Positions 53,612-64,000 of a stretch of 64,000 nucleotides of DNA are shown here, in pieces (within the stretch, counting starts at the first letter, position 1; each line of letters starts with the position of its first letter). Made by a program: the position numbers and the translations under genes. This stretch comes from Rosa chinensis (Eukaryota > Streptophyta > Magnoliopsida > Rosales > Rosaceae): the NCBI RefSeq assembly GCF_002994745.2, contig NC_037091.1, positions 30,076,289 to 30,140,288 on the forward strand, given 5' to 3'. The notes under the pieces are model-generated. The model was not told where the DNA came from. It did no database searches and saw only the letters and a program-made list of their open reading frames with translations.

Positions 53612-54270
53612 TTACCTGGTGATAAATTAACTTGAGGTAAGGTCGTGTAGTGGGTCAATGGGACCGGCCATCAGGTAATACTTGGATTTGGCGCCGTATT
53701 TATTTAAGCATCATGCATCGGTTTTCAAGTTGAAAAACATTAAAGTTTGTCGTTCCTCTAACTATTTGGTTTAAGCATGTTTTCATACTAGTCGGAGCTC
53801 CAAACATTTATCTGTTGATTTCAAACCTAGTTGAGTTAGAGTTCCTGTTGAGCAACGAGGACGAAATCTCACCCCTACAACAGTATGGATGCAGGTACTG
53901 TGCACTGGTGACGGGACAATAGCGGACGAAGCTGGGTGTGCATAACAAGTTCTGTAAATTACCGTGTGAACTTTATTCTAGATTCTATTTCTCGAACTTC
54001 GTGTTCCGGAAATTTTCGATATTTAGTCTCGAGTCAAATTTAGTTGAATTCTTCTTCATTGAGATTCGTACCTCGTGTTAGCCTTTGTTCAAGATTTGGA
54101 CAAATGAAATAGATTTTAGCAACTCAAGTTTTTCACCTCAAAAATATTTGTAGCTTCCGCTGTGTTTATACAAAAAGTTTATCTAGGATGTAAATCGAGC
54201 GTTCAGTTTATGTTTTAGAGTCTCACGGCACTGTAACGAGCTTATGCTGGTGAGATGCAGCTTGGGGCGT

Positions 54271-55540
54271 TACACGTGAGGATTCAACCATTGGATTGTC
54301 GTATAATTTTGATAAACTGATCCTAGAAGTGTTCTGGAGACATTGGGAGGCCTCAAAGGACGTTTTGTCTTGATTGACGAAATTTTCAGTTTTTGGTTCA
54401 AATGTTGGGTTCGAACTGTAGCTGCTTACTTTTTAATCGCGCACTAAGTTGAGACCTTATTTTACTTAGGTGATTGACAGAGAGTGTTTTGAACTTTATC
54501 TCGGCTATGAGAGAAGATGCAACAGGATTTAGAGGTGAGTAAATTTCACGGGATTCATTTATGAACGAAGTTACTTGACCTGCACAAATAAGTAGGCCCA
54601 CCTCACCGTAAATGTGTAAGTGAGAATATAATGTTGAAATTATAACTTACCAACAACATGGTAAATATTTTCTTAAAATTTTAATCTATACCCACCGCAA
54701 CTGTTCTAGCAGGCACTGTCGTTCTGTAACCCTGTCTTGTACTTCCAACAAGACAACGACTCCTTCCAACATTGAAACAGTGATGTGTTCGATTCTTACT
54801 GGCATATGTAAGCATGGGATGGACTAAGTTTTTTTTTCTTTTCTTTTCTTTTCTAGTTTTTATTAAAAAAGAAAAGGAAAAAAAAAAAATCGTCACGTGC
54901 TACTATGTTTAACTTGCACTGCTGCGCGCTGAAAAGACTCCCGGGCCTCTACATGGGTCTTGATTCTTAATGACTCTTCATTTCTGTTAATTCTGGGTTT
55001 TTCTTGTTGCTCTGTTTCAAGAACGCTACTTGTTCTCGGTTTTCGGAAGATGGTTTTCTCTGAAATTCAAGTCTATTGGAGCACTGTATAGAAGAGGAAA
55101 TCTGGTAATCTTGAGAAGGAGGTTCGATTTTTCAGTCACTGAGGGTAGCACTCGTCGATTCTGTCTCTAAGTTCAATCGGGTAATCTTGGTTCTCTGCAA
55201 GTTCTAATCTTTCTCCACATTTTGTCTGGTGTGTTTGTTTTTTCGCATTTCTTGGTTGATTTCCTTTATAGTACTCGTTTTCGGCGAATTATCTGGGTTT
55301 CAATTCTTGATTGATGCTTGTATGGGTTTAGGGTTTACTAACCTTGATGCCCAAATTGAAAACCATGTTATAGATTACTGCTTTTTCATGTTTATTCTAC
55401 TAGTTGAATCAAGTTTTCTGGGCTACTACATTTAAATGGTTTTGGGCGCCAAGTTTTTACAAAGTGCTGGTATGATTAAGTGACTGAATCTATGATTTTT
55501 TATTGAAATTTAACCAAATTCTGTAATCAAGTGCATGTTC
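54271..55540. other. Intergenic DNA and probable K+ channel 5' region
   Basis: At 54283-54312 is an inverted relative of the 7.8-kb minisatellite core (GATTCAACCATTGGATTGTC then GTATAATTTT). A TTTTC-rich run lies near 54830-54860. From about 54960 the sequence looks like a leader exon for the downstream channel gene (GTTCGATTTTTCAGTCACTG, then a possible donor near 55180), followed by a 1-kb intron-like stretch. Confidence 0.35.
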
Positions 55541-55541
55541 T

Positions 55542-56030
55542 GTGTTAAAGATTGTGTCTTTTAGTGTTTATGAATGTGTTATATCTGGTAACCTGGGTTG
55601 GTACAAATCCCTGTTTTGCACCAGAATTGAATGCTTCATTGTACTGAATTCGACCACTATTGTAAGCATATCCAGCAACTTCGTGTGGTTGTACAAACCA
55701 TTGTTTGAATATGGCATCATCGTTGCGCATAGATTTGCATAATGGAACTCGCATCTTGTATAACAGTATTTGCAGCATATGTAGAATTCATTCTAGGAAC
55801 AGATGCAGTGGCATAGCAGATTCTATTAGACACAGGAGGAGCAACATCCCTCATCTTATACCTTGAATTACACATGGACTGTTCAGTGTGTCCAATAGAA
55901 GAAGAAACACTAGTTGTAGGCATCAAAGCATTAGAATCACATTTGGCATTTGTAACAAGAGTCGGTGCAGGAGCAAACCCTCTGAAACTATCATCATGTG
56001 CTATAATTTCATTCTTTCAAGGCAAGGAAA
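55542..56030 (-). pseudogene. Unrecognised coding-like fragment, frameshifted
   Basis: On the minus strand two adjacent readings look like one protein split by a shift near 55725-55740. The upstream part is SNALMPTTSVSSSIGHTEQS, then YKMRDVAPPVSNRICYATAS. The downstream part is AIFKQWFVQPHEVAGYAYNS, then GRIQYNEAFNSGAKQG. The amino-acid mix (Ser, Asn, Tyr, Pro) is that of a disordered transcription-factor-like region, but I recognise no domain. It lies antisense in the putative leader intron of the K+ channel gene. Confidence 0.35.
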
Positions 56031-56209
56031 TAGACCTGTGAGCTTCTTCAAGTTCAGCTTCAGCTGAGAAAAAGAGACCTTAATTCTTGTCTTGAAATCG
56101 GGATGTGCTTGGCCCTGATTATAGTTTTCATGGTAGTATAGTCTCTGGATAGATTTCATTTCTTGGCTTTGACTTTTCTGCTTCTTTCCGTCCGGGTTTG
56201 TGGTACCAA

Positions 56210-57778
56210 ATGACAGGTGATAAAGATTTCCTGGCCAGAAAAAAAAAAAAAAAAACAGTTTCTGATGCTCCTGGGATGAAGAAAGCTCCTTTGTTAAAGA
56301 AACTGCTTAACAAAAGTGGCTCGTTATGGAAACTGTTTAACAAAAGTGGGTCTAATCCGGCTGAGAATGAAACTGACCAGTTGGGCTCAAATGAAGGGAG
56401 AGCATTTAACAATGAGGTTCGAATCGGAATCAATGAACCAGAGGTGATGCCTCACAGGAATGCTGTTCGAGAAGATGGGGGTTGTATGGATCAGAAGGTT
56501 AATAATGGTGCACCTGTTCAGGATATGGTTATTTTTAGCGGCGGTGTTCATCATCAGAGGCAGCAGCAAATTGAAAATAGTGGGGCAGATCATGTTGTTA
56601 TCCATATTGAAGAAGGTGTGGTAGTTTGGGTTATAGTACCTAACATAATCCCGAGGCTGAATCTTGGAGCTGCGAACTTGGAACGCGCTTATTCATTGCT
56701 TTCTGTAGGAGGGATCATAACTCCATTTCACAATTTTATGAACTTCTGGCAGGGCAATGGTCAAGGATTGAGGCAGCAGCTCTACAATCTTATTCTGAGG
56801 CAGCAGCAGAATTATAATATTGGTGCACAGGGTGATAATGATTTTCACCAGCAACTAGTTCTGGACATTAAAGAAGCAGAAGGAGGAGTGGTAGGTGGGG
56901 GTAGGAGGATACCAAGGATCAGAGTGGCAGGTGGTGCTAGGAGGATACCAAGAATGATCCATGTGAGGTTGAGCGGTGGAGATGTGCCTGTCCATTCCAC
57001 TTACGCATGGCTTTGTGAGAAAGGGCAATCAATTCCATTCAATGCTAGTGTGCATTCAGCGTATGGGTATGGTCAACAATCAATCTGGTTTGAGGAGGGA
57101 GGGCTTCCTCCGGCTGTTAAACCTTTTGCACCAGATACTGCAGACTTCCTCACCAAATCAAGTCCTTATTTCTGTCAGGGATTGATATCACTGGTCGTAT
57201 TTTTCCTTGTTAGCTCACTACCGTACTTTTTCTTGAAGGGCTCAGGAGAAATAATTGGACCTAAAAATGATTCCAACGCCGACCCATTTTATTTCAGCAT
57301 GGTCATAATGTCTTCCACAGGATACGGCGATATGTATCCCAAATCTACCCGTGCCAGACTGTTGACTTGCTTTTGGATACTTTTTGGTGTTGGAATTGTC
57401 GCTGGGCGATTAAGTACCGTGTTTAACTGCTTAGCCAATGCCTTTGGCAACCTGTTTTTTGGATACATGATTCGTCGATCTTCAGGTCAACTAATAACTG
57501 AAAGGTCCAGGGCAAAATACAAAGTTTGGTTCGCTGTGTTAGTGGTCGCCCTATGCATCGTTGTAGGTCTCTTTGGCTGCAAGTATTTGGAAGGAATGGA
57601 CTGGCTGGAGTCCTTTTACTTGTCAGTGGTTACAGTATCATCAGTTGGTTTTGGAGATCTGCACTTTAATTCTTTAGCTGGAAAGGTTTTTGCGACTTTC
57701 TGGATACCAGTAAGCACCATTCTAGTTGGAATTTCATTTGGTTATATTTCAAAATGTGGATATGGAAGCTTAAGATGA
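56210..57778 (+). CDS. Divergent two-pore K+ channel-like protein, single exon
   Basis: The frame is open from ATG 56210 to TGA at 57776-57778, 522 residues. An in-frame ATG at 56276 (MKKAPLLKKLL) lies after an A-rich tract and may be the true start. The last 220 residues have the two-pore layout: M1 (GLISLVVFFLVSSLPYFFL), filter 1 SSTGYGDMYP, M2 (LLTCFWILFGVGIVAG), M3 (VWFAVLVVALCIVVGLFG), filter 2 SSVGFGDLHF, M4 (VFATFWIPVSTILVGISFGY). Family members move K+ across the vacuolar or plasma membrane. Oddities: filter 2 is GFGD, not the GYGD usual in plant TPKs; the C-terminus stops right after M4, without EF hands; and about 280 N-terminal residues (Gln/Gly-rich, RRIPRI repeats) are unlike TPKs. 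It could be a relative under relaxed constraint or a specialised subunit. Confidence 0.78.
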   Translation: MTGDKDFLARKKKKKTVSDAPGMKKAPLLKKLLNKSGSLWKLFNKSGSNPAENETDQLGSNEGRAFNNEVRIGINEPEVMPHRNAVREDGGCMDQKVNNGAPVQDMVIFSGGVHHQRQQQIENSGADHVVIHIEEGVVVWVIVPNIIPRLNLGAANLERAYSLLSVGGIITPFHNFMNFWQGNGQGLRQQLYNLILRQQQNYNIGAQGDNDFHQQLVLDIKEAEGGVVGGGRRIPRIRVAGGARRIPRMIHVRLSGGDVPVHSTYAWLCEKGQSIPFNASVHSAYGYGQQSIWFEEGGLPPAVKPFAPDTADFLTKSSPYFCQGLISLVVFFLVSSLPYFFLKGSGEIIGPKNDSNADPFYFSMVIMSSTGYGDMYPKSTRARLLTCFWILFGVGIVAGRLSTVFNCLANAFGNLFFGYMIRRSSGQLITERSRAKYKVWFAVLVVALCIVVGLFGCKYLEGMDWLESFYLSVVTVSSVGFGDLHFNSLAGKVFATFWIPVSTILVGISFGYISKCGYGSLR

Positions 57779-57788
57779 AATTGAAGGT

Positions 57789-58035
57789 GATGTATGAACA
57801 GATGAACAGATATATAGACTCAGATGATGTACTACAAAACAGAGGTATAGACTGATGCCTTTGATTGAAGGTATTGACAGTTGATTTGATAGAATGTATA
57901 GCTGATGCTTAGGTGGATGTATGAACAGATATATAGACTCAGATGATGTACTACAAACAGAGGTATAGACTGATGCCTTTGATTGAAGGTATAGACTGTT
58001 GATTTGAGATAGAATGTATAGCTGATGCTTAAGAC
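57789..58035. repeat. About 127-bp tandem duplication in the channel gene's 3' region
   Basis: Two copies starting GATGTATGAACAGAT (57789 and 57916) share AGACTCAGATGATGTACTAC and TAGAATGTATAGCTGATGCT. Small indels separate them. Antisense frames here are artefacts. Confidence 0.9.
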
Positions 58036-58717
58036 TTGTTTGAGAGGTTTTCTTTTTGTACAATTTTATCCCATTTTACCCTTTTGCAAACATTCAAATT
58101 TAAAAAGTTGACATCTCTGATCGATCAAGGCAGAACTTGTTTACGTAAAAACTAACAACAACTTTGCTTTATTTCAACCAACTCTTTTTAAAGCTTATCT
58201 ACTTCTATATTTACTCTCTTCACTTTTTGCTGAGCAGCAAGTCGATAACACATCCTGCGTGACATTTTTCTCCAGGTTACATTCACTTTCTTTTTCTTGT
58301 TCCTCTACTACTATTCTAAGCTTCTAGTAAATAAGAGTAAACCAAAACAGAACATCAATTACCTAAACCAACTTGCAACCTTGAGCGTTCCACAGAATAA
58401 AGAGACTACTTCACCAGTTCACCACATGCACAAGCTTTCACTATTAGGCTAGAGGATAACCTCTTGCATACAAAACTGAAACCCCTGTAGCAAATCCAAT
58501 AGAAAGACTGAAATCAAGAAAATTTGGAATAGATTCCACCCGGTTTTTATTGTTCTGTCTTCATGACTGAAATCAAGTAATAACTTTTTGTTTTTCATCA
58601 GTAGAGAGGTGGAAAAAAGAAGAAGAAAAAAAAAGGTGGGTGGGGGGGGCGCCTTGACTCATAAAACTAATTTTTGAAGAATTTATGAAATTACGTTTAC
58701 TGTCACTCAACTCTCAC

Positions 58718-58756
<39 letters not shown>

Positions 58757-59064
58757 ACACACACACACACACTCAAATTACCCTATGACTTCGACCTGAC
58801 CTACGCCGATGACACCAACCTCTCTCTCCCCGGCGACGCCTTCACCCTCTTTGTCAATCTCCCTCACGTACCTACTCCTTCTTCTCCTTTCCTTTTCATT
58901 ATCATTTACTCCGATTCCATTTTTTTTTTAATTAGATTTGGTTTCAGTGAGCTTATTTCTATTGATTTTGTTGTTGATTTCTTCAATTTTGGCTTGTATT
59001 CCAAAAGGGGTTTGTTCCTTTCTCTTGCTCCTGGAGAGTGAGATGGGTTTCGAGAATTGAGAGA
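58036..59064 (+). other. Intergenic, possible first exon at 58685-59040
   Basis: After CT and CA microsatellites (58722-58772) a plus-strand reading gives LPYDFDLTYADDTNLSLPGD and AFTLFVNLPH before a T-rich stretch. This could be the start of a gene destroyed downstream by the MITEs. I recognise no family. Confidence 0.25.
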
Positions 59065-59230
59065 TTATTCAGAGCACCGCCGTGCACTTACACCAACATA
59101 AATGAATGGTTAGATTGCATTAAATACACTTTTTGTTTATTAAAAATAAAGTTGATAATAAATATCAAGGGTTGAGATTATTTTATAAGAGTTGGGTCAC
59201 TTACACCGTCGGTGCATAGAATAATTTCCA
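59065..59230. mobile_element. Small MITE, about 165 bp
   Basis: The left end TATTCAGAGCACCGCCGTGC and the inverted right end TATTCTATGCACCGACGGTG match with few changes. The inside is AT-rich and non-coding. Confidence 0.6.
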
Positions 59231-59274
59231 TCGAGAATTTTAGATTTTGTTTTTGGCTTCTTTATCCCATAAAG

Positions 59275-60285
59275 CCTCGTTTGGTTCGTGGAATTCAAGG
59301 CTTAGGAAATAAAATTTATTCATTTCCTATGTTTGGTGTCCATAAGGAACAATTTTTTTTCCTTTAAAAAAGAAAAATGTGGGGAAAAATGAATTCTCTC
59401 ATCCTTCAAATGAATCATTTTCTCATCCACTCCCTGCATTAATGACACTAGTCTTCTTCATACATACTCTTGCATATGTAATACTTTTTTTTTTTTTAAG
59501 AAATTTAAAAAAATAAATGAAATAAAACAGTTAGTGCAAAGAGAAAATAATGAGAGAGAAAAGTGGGGGTTGTGGGTATTTTTTGTAATTAAAATTCATT
59601 TTATAGTTGTCATATTTACCCTTGTGATTTAATTTAATATCAAAGTTTTTTAGTCTTTGAGGGTTAAATCTATCAAAATCTTTAATTTTGACTAACAAAA
59701 CCTCTTCTCTTAATATAGTACTAGTCTGTAATCACATGCTTTGCATGTGTATGAAAAATTTAATTGTAAAAAAAAAAAGTTATCTGCAGAAGAAATAGAT
59801 TCAGTGGGTAGTTATTGCAGAGAGAAAATAGTGGGAGAGAAAAGTGGAGGTTGTGGAATCATTTCTTTTTAATTTTCTGAATAAAAATCTATTTTATAAT
59901 TGTCCTATTTACCCTTGTGATTTAATTTATTCTCAAAGTTTTTTAATATTTCAGGGTTAAATCTGTCAAAATTTTCAGTTTTGGCTAACAAAGCCTCTTC
60001 TCTTAATAATAGTATAGATAAATAGTATAAGGGTTGTTGAAAATTATTATTGATAATTTTATTTAAAAAGTTTATGAGATTTGTGTAATTATATATGAGG
60101 ATAAAAATGGAATATTAGTATGATTTTGCTTCCTTTCCTTACACAAACCAAACACTAGAATGGAAATAAACATATATTTTCTTCTCACTTTCCCAACGTT
60201 TCCAAATAGCGAAAAGGAAAATTAGTGGGAAGGACTTATTAAGGAATTGATTTCCTTTATGCAAACCAAACAAAAAACAAGGCTC
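59275..60285. mobile_element. AT-rich MITE-like element with internal duplication
   Basis: The edges TCGTTTGGTTCGTGGAATTC and inverted TTTGTTTGGTTTGCATAAAG are related terminal repeats. Inside, a block of about 190 bp (GAGAGAAAAGTGG, TTTACCCTTGTGATTTAATT, AACAAA(A/G)CCTCTTCTCTTA) occurs twice in direct order at about 59534-59725 and 59816-60017. Confidence 0.55.
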
Positions 60286-61180
60286 TTTCTCTCTGGAGTG
60301 CAACTAGGTCGTCACTTGTGTTGACTGGCGGTGGCGCTAAAAACTCACTGACTCTTGATAGAGATGTTTCTCGACTACATAGTGGTCCTGTAACTTGGAA
60401 GGATGGCAGCGTTACTCTTTCTCCTCCCCTCCTTGGTGGCAACAGCGATTGGATTCAGCGGTGCACATCATGTTTGGATTGGGTTCATCTCCTTGGGGGA
60501 TCAAAGCCTCAGATGATGGCCATCTTGGCCGTGATGACGCGGGACTTCCTGCCTTCCATCTTGTTAGTGACAATCAGAGCAGGGGCTTTCGATGACTGGT
60601 TTGCCTCTCTTGTCATTGGTGACAGAGGTTGGGCAACTAGTTTGCTCGAGGCCAACTCTAACAAGCGGCGACGGTGCAGTTTTGTAGGTTTGGGATTCAG
60701 GTGTTTCCCTACCGGCAAAGGTGGTGGTGGATCCATGGCGGCGGCTTTCTATGGTAGTGGCTCCCTTCTAGGCCCTGGTTGGGCGGATTGGACCTGGTAT
60801 TGGGCTACTTACTCAATCTGGGTTACAAGATCAGTTTGGGTTGTATGGACTACATAGGCTTCCTTTTGGGTTAAGGTGGACTACATGGGCTTCCTTTTGG
60901 GTTAAGGCGGATTGGAGGTTTCTATTTGGGTGGTTCTGATGAATGAAGAGGGAGTGGAGGAGACGAGTCATCCTCTACTCCAAATGTTGCTTGCCTTTGG
61001 TCTTCACTGTTTTGAAATGTTACAGATAAAACCAAAATAATGCTTCACTTTTTTGATATGTTACATTCGACATAAAAAAAGAAGGGGCCAACGAAAAACT
61101 ATCATATAAAGAGGGAAAAAGAACATATTCATTATTTCCAGATAGTTGTCCCATGGCAACACAAAATCTAATTTTGTATG
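60286..61180. other. GC-rich non-coding repeat, no gene supported
   Basis: A 179-codon frame at 60318-60857 is Gly/Trp-rich with no domain, and resembles in style the LINE-leader-like sequence at 49.2-49.9 kb. A 33-bp unit (TACATGGGCTTCCTTTTGGG) is repeated at 60849-60910. Confidence 0.35.
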
Positions 61181-61690
61181 AAAAAAAATAAACTAAAAAT
61201 TACAAAATAAAACAAAAACCAAAAATGACATGTGGTGAAAATATCTGTGGTCCAAGGTAAAAGAATTGGTAGCTAAGACAGAGGTACGGATCCAATAACT
61301 GTGGACAACACCATCACCCATGTTGCTATTTTCTCTATCCAAATCTTCTGAGCAAAAATTGGGATCACTGTATGGCATGTAAAATACAAGCTCGTTTATA
61401 CACTGCTTTACACACCAACTTAGGGAAACCCTGCGACATCGGAAAGGGATCCCCAAAAACAGTAAAGTATTTATCCTTAGATTAGTTATTGGATTTTGAG
61501 GAACCTCATTTTATCTTGTCATTTAATTCCTGCCAAAAGAATTCCTTCCAAAGAATAAAACCTGCAAGAAAACAAAGTTTGTTTGATTTTAGGGATTATT
61601 GGAGAAATTTTGTAGCTCTATTGTTATTCAACAGAACCAAGAAAATATAGCAAACATATGGTTGAAAAACAATAACATACTCCAATAACT

Positions 61691-62036
61691 TTAGGTGGGT
61701 AGAAGTGGCTGTCTTTCGTCAGAGCCGACACGGTGACTAGCCTGAACAACGATGAAATTGATAAGAATAACTTTGAAAATATAGTATGAGATAAACACTT
61801 AGAAAGTCATCTACACAAAGCTAAGAAATTTGCATCATTAAAACCTCTTCGTTTGCTCCTGCTGCCATATTTATAAAGGAATCCTTTGACCTGAAACAGA
61901 GAAGGGAAAGAGAAAAACTATTTAGTAATCATCATGGATGAATAAATTTCTTTTTCCATGTATTCCTCCTTTACAATAACAAGTAACACACCACTATACC
62001 TCCTGCTTGAGACTCTACATTTCCCTTTTCTTCTTT

Positions 62037-62089
<53 letters not shown>

Positions 62090-63623
62090 AATGGTGATCT
62101 GTAAGGGGTTTGGAAGGGATTGATTTAAGTTTCTCAATTGCTTCAGACAGTGGAGCTAAATCTTATGGTTCTTTCTACAGAATCAATTGCTTAAAAGATT
62201 GCGACGGTACTTGAGCTACTCCTTAATACAAAATTATAAGTTTCAAATGATCATGAAATAATCAACTTAAGTAGAACTTTTAAAACATCATATACCTATT
62301 CATGTGCTAACAGGAAGTTTAATTATTGACATGGAGTTTGGAAGCATACACACCAGGAACACAATAGCTTGCAAGGAATTTGAACCCCAAATTGATGCCA
62401 TGCCATACCACTATCATATACAACAGAAATGAGCAAAAAGAACTAGCATGTACCTGTGATCATCATGGACATCTACCAATTCTAGCTTCCCATTTTGTTC
62501 TTCATCTTTGGCTTTTGAAATAGGAGAAAAGAACTAATGGAACATTGAAACAAACCAAGGTCACCCAATGAACTGTTCAGAGAAAATATATAGAAAGCAA
62601 GTTTTTCCTAATTTATACTTATTGAATTGAAAATTGATCTTCGCATAAATAAGAAAACAAAAACACAAAACTGCTATAATTACCTGGTGCATGGAGATGA
62701 AGACAATAGAAATTCCTAAAACAAAATTCATAGTCAAAGTATGACCAAATAGCACAGCAGATGCTATGCCTGTGAAGATAGTGGCTACAGTGGATGAGTA
62801 CTTCTTTAGAATTGTATCTGTAAACATTGAACAGCATCTTTCATTAACGGAGTGAAGTAAAATGAAATTAAAAAGACAGAAGTTTCTTGAATAGAAAGAA
62901 ATGTCTCATTAATAGCAATCTTCATATTGCAACTGCTTCCAATCTAAAATTGGCATGACATCTAAACCTGAAATGGCTAATGAAGATAACTGACCTGCAT
63001 ATTTGAAGAAAAAAGAAGACAGTATTCCTTGCGCTGCATTGTTTGCTATCAGAAACATTGTAGCTTTTGAATGACCATGAAGGATATCAAAGCTACTTGG
63101 ACCTGAAACATTAAAAATGAGGTGATGAAAAATTTTACAATAATAAATCCTAAAAATCTTCTTTCTTATAGTGCTTGTTTGTTTTTTCCCCCCTGTTTGA
63201 CTGGGATTTAGTAAAGTCAATAGAAATTGAATATTGCTTTCAGTCATAACTCATTACATCGAGGTAAAAGTCATAGCATTTATGGAACCTTCATTCAATG
63301 AGAATAAAGATTACTGGGAACTGGAGTCTCTAAGAGGATATTTTCTTATTAGGATTTACATCCATATTGCTTGCATACTGTTCATTGGGAGACTTATCAC
63401 ATACTTTAATTCATAGGGAGAGAGAGATGCGTGTAAGGGTGCATGCAAAAATCATGGTTCATCTCTTTTATGCTCCACAAATTATTTTCTATGAAATCAA
63501 ATAAGGTTAGCCCTTTAGCTATTAGTCTTGGCAGTTTGTCTATTCTTTCTTCAGGTGCCAAGTACAATTATTGCTTTAGTTATTTGTAAAAGCATCCAAT
63601 AAAGAGAAATGGGAAATAAATCT

Positions 63624-63657
<34 letters not shown>

Positions 63658-63909
63658 AGAACTTCTGAATAACGTTCTACGTATGAATTTATTTTATGTG
63701 GAGTAACAAAACCCCTTTCTTCATGATTTAAATAGTAGTTTTCTACTTCAGTACTAATCTATTGAGAAAGTTTTTATATATCAAACAGAAAAGAACTCTG
63801 GTTTCTCTGAAACTACAATTAAAATAATGTAGTACATACCTTTGACAATGGCCATTACCACTATTCCTAGAAAGTTGAATATAGCACCATACCCATATAA
63901 AAATAAGTT
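61691..63909 (-). CDS. Nucleotide-sugar transporter (CMP-sialic acid transporter-like), 3' part
   Basis: Six exons in minus order (63909-63840, 63102-62995, 62817-62684, 62533-62454, 61890-61845, 61741-61691) join in frame with GT-AG introns and end in TAA at 61691-61693. The product continues membrane helices ([58 protein letters not shown]) with the family motif [20 protein letters not shown]. It ends in an acidic cytosolic tail ([15 protein letters not shown]) resembling the DxxLL/LLPT endings of this group. The family exchanges nucleotide sugars for NMPs across the Golgi or ER membrane. The closest plant group, from memory, is that of Arabidopsis At5g65000 (ROCK1, a UDP-GlcNAc/UDP-GalNAc carrier), so the CMP-sialic acid name is probably not its real substrate. 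The 5' exons lie beyond the window end. Confidence 0.9.
62037..62090. repeat. (GT)n(GA)n microsatellite in an intron of the transporter
   Basis: About 11 GT units pass into about 16 GA units. Another CT run lies at 63627-63656 in a larger intron of the same gene. Confidence 0.95.
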
Positions 63910-64000
63910 CTGCAAGCCAAATGAAGAAGAGTTCAAATGAGGAGATAAACTGAAATAGTTTACAATGTTGAATCTAACAGAAGAAAAACAAAATTAGAAA

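Larger units (their letters stand above)
50576..54270 (+). mobile_element. Large non-coding repeat element, nested
   Basis: A non-coding block begins near GAGCCCCGGAAAAAT (50580) and ends near GGGGCGTTACAC (54276), resembling its neighbour at 48.6 kb and, inverted, the block at 27.7-30.1 kb. It contains a 162-bp tandem duplication, an AG microsatellite at 51126-51152, a foldback MITE, TA repeats and a complete hAT MITE. No reverse transcriptase, gag or transposase reading is present, so it is a non-autonomous element or a captured non-coding sequence. Its boundaries are approximate and no terminal repeats were proven. Confidence 0.45.

Noticed and set aside
60318..60857. 179-codon plus-strand gene
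   Set aside because: Gly/Trp/Ser-rich with no domain, overlapped by an equally long antisense frame, in a repeat.

Overview
The window is plant nuclear DNA from a eudicot. The evidence is GT-AG introns, a TIR-NB-ARC-LRR immune receptor, DEAH-box, RBP45/47, VARICOSE and VPS13 proteins of plant type, and dense plant transposons. The repeat families and protein similarities suggest Rosaceae; that is an impression from memory, not a search result. No prokaryotic features were seen.

Layout. 0-4.2 kb: VPS13-like pseudogene (+) with several frameshifts and a lost 3' end. 5-6 kb: LINE RNase H remnant (-). 7.3 kb: NDR1/HIN1-like pseudogene fragment (+). 7.8-8.5 kb: 60-bp minisatellite. 9.7-10.6 kb: intact single-exon membrane protein gene (-). 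10.9-13.3 kb: complete Mutator-like element with perfect 9-bp target duplications, carrying three tandem primer-binding-site-like motifs complementary to the tRNA-Asp 3' end. 13.3-15.1 kb: nested palindromic element. 15.9-18.6 kb: three decayed copies of homocysteine S-methyltransferase 3' exons (-). 19.1-25.3 kb: a nine-exon TIR-NB-ARC-LRR gene (-) whose frame runs, after its C-JID domain, into the C-terminal helical region of the mRNA-decapping scaffold VARICOSE/EDC4. This looks like an NLR with an integrated decoy domain and is the main discovery candidate. 27.2-31.5 kb: repeat into which a composite retroposed block inserted (18-bp target duplication). 32.2-34.2 kb: possible unrecognised exons. 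35.6-42.4 kb: intact 11-exon DEAH13/DHX37-type ribosome-biogenesis helicase (+). 43.0-46.2 kb: LINE RNase H fragment joined to a broken RBP45/47 gene (+). 48.6-54.3 kb: nested non-coding repeats with a LINE-like insertion, a foldback MITE and a perfect hAT MITE. 56.2-57.8 kb: divergent two-pore K+ channel-like gene (+). 59-61 kb: MITEs and non-coding repeats. 61.7-63.9 kb: 3' six exons of a Golgi/ER nucleotide-sugar transporter (-) that continues past the window.

The genes do not form a pathway; this is an ordinary plant mosaic of single genes and transposons. The functional link of interest is inside one gene: an immune receptor carrying part of an mRNA-decay protein suggests surveillance of pathogens that attack the decapping machinery. 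That function is inference. The sequence shows directly only the continuous reading frame, the canonical splice sites and the intact TIR and NB-ARC motifs. Exon coordinates were derived by hand from frame continuity and splice sites.
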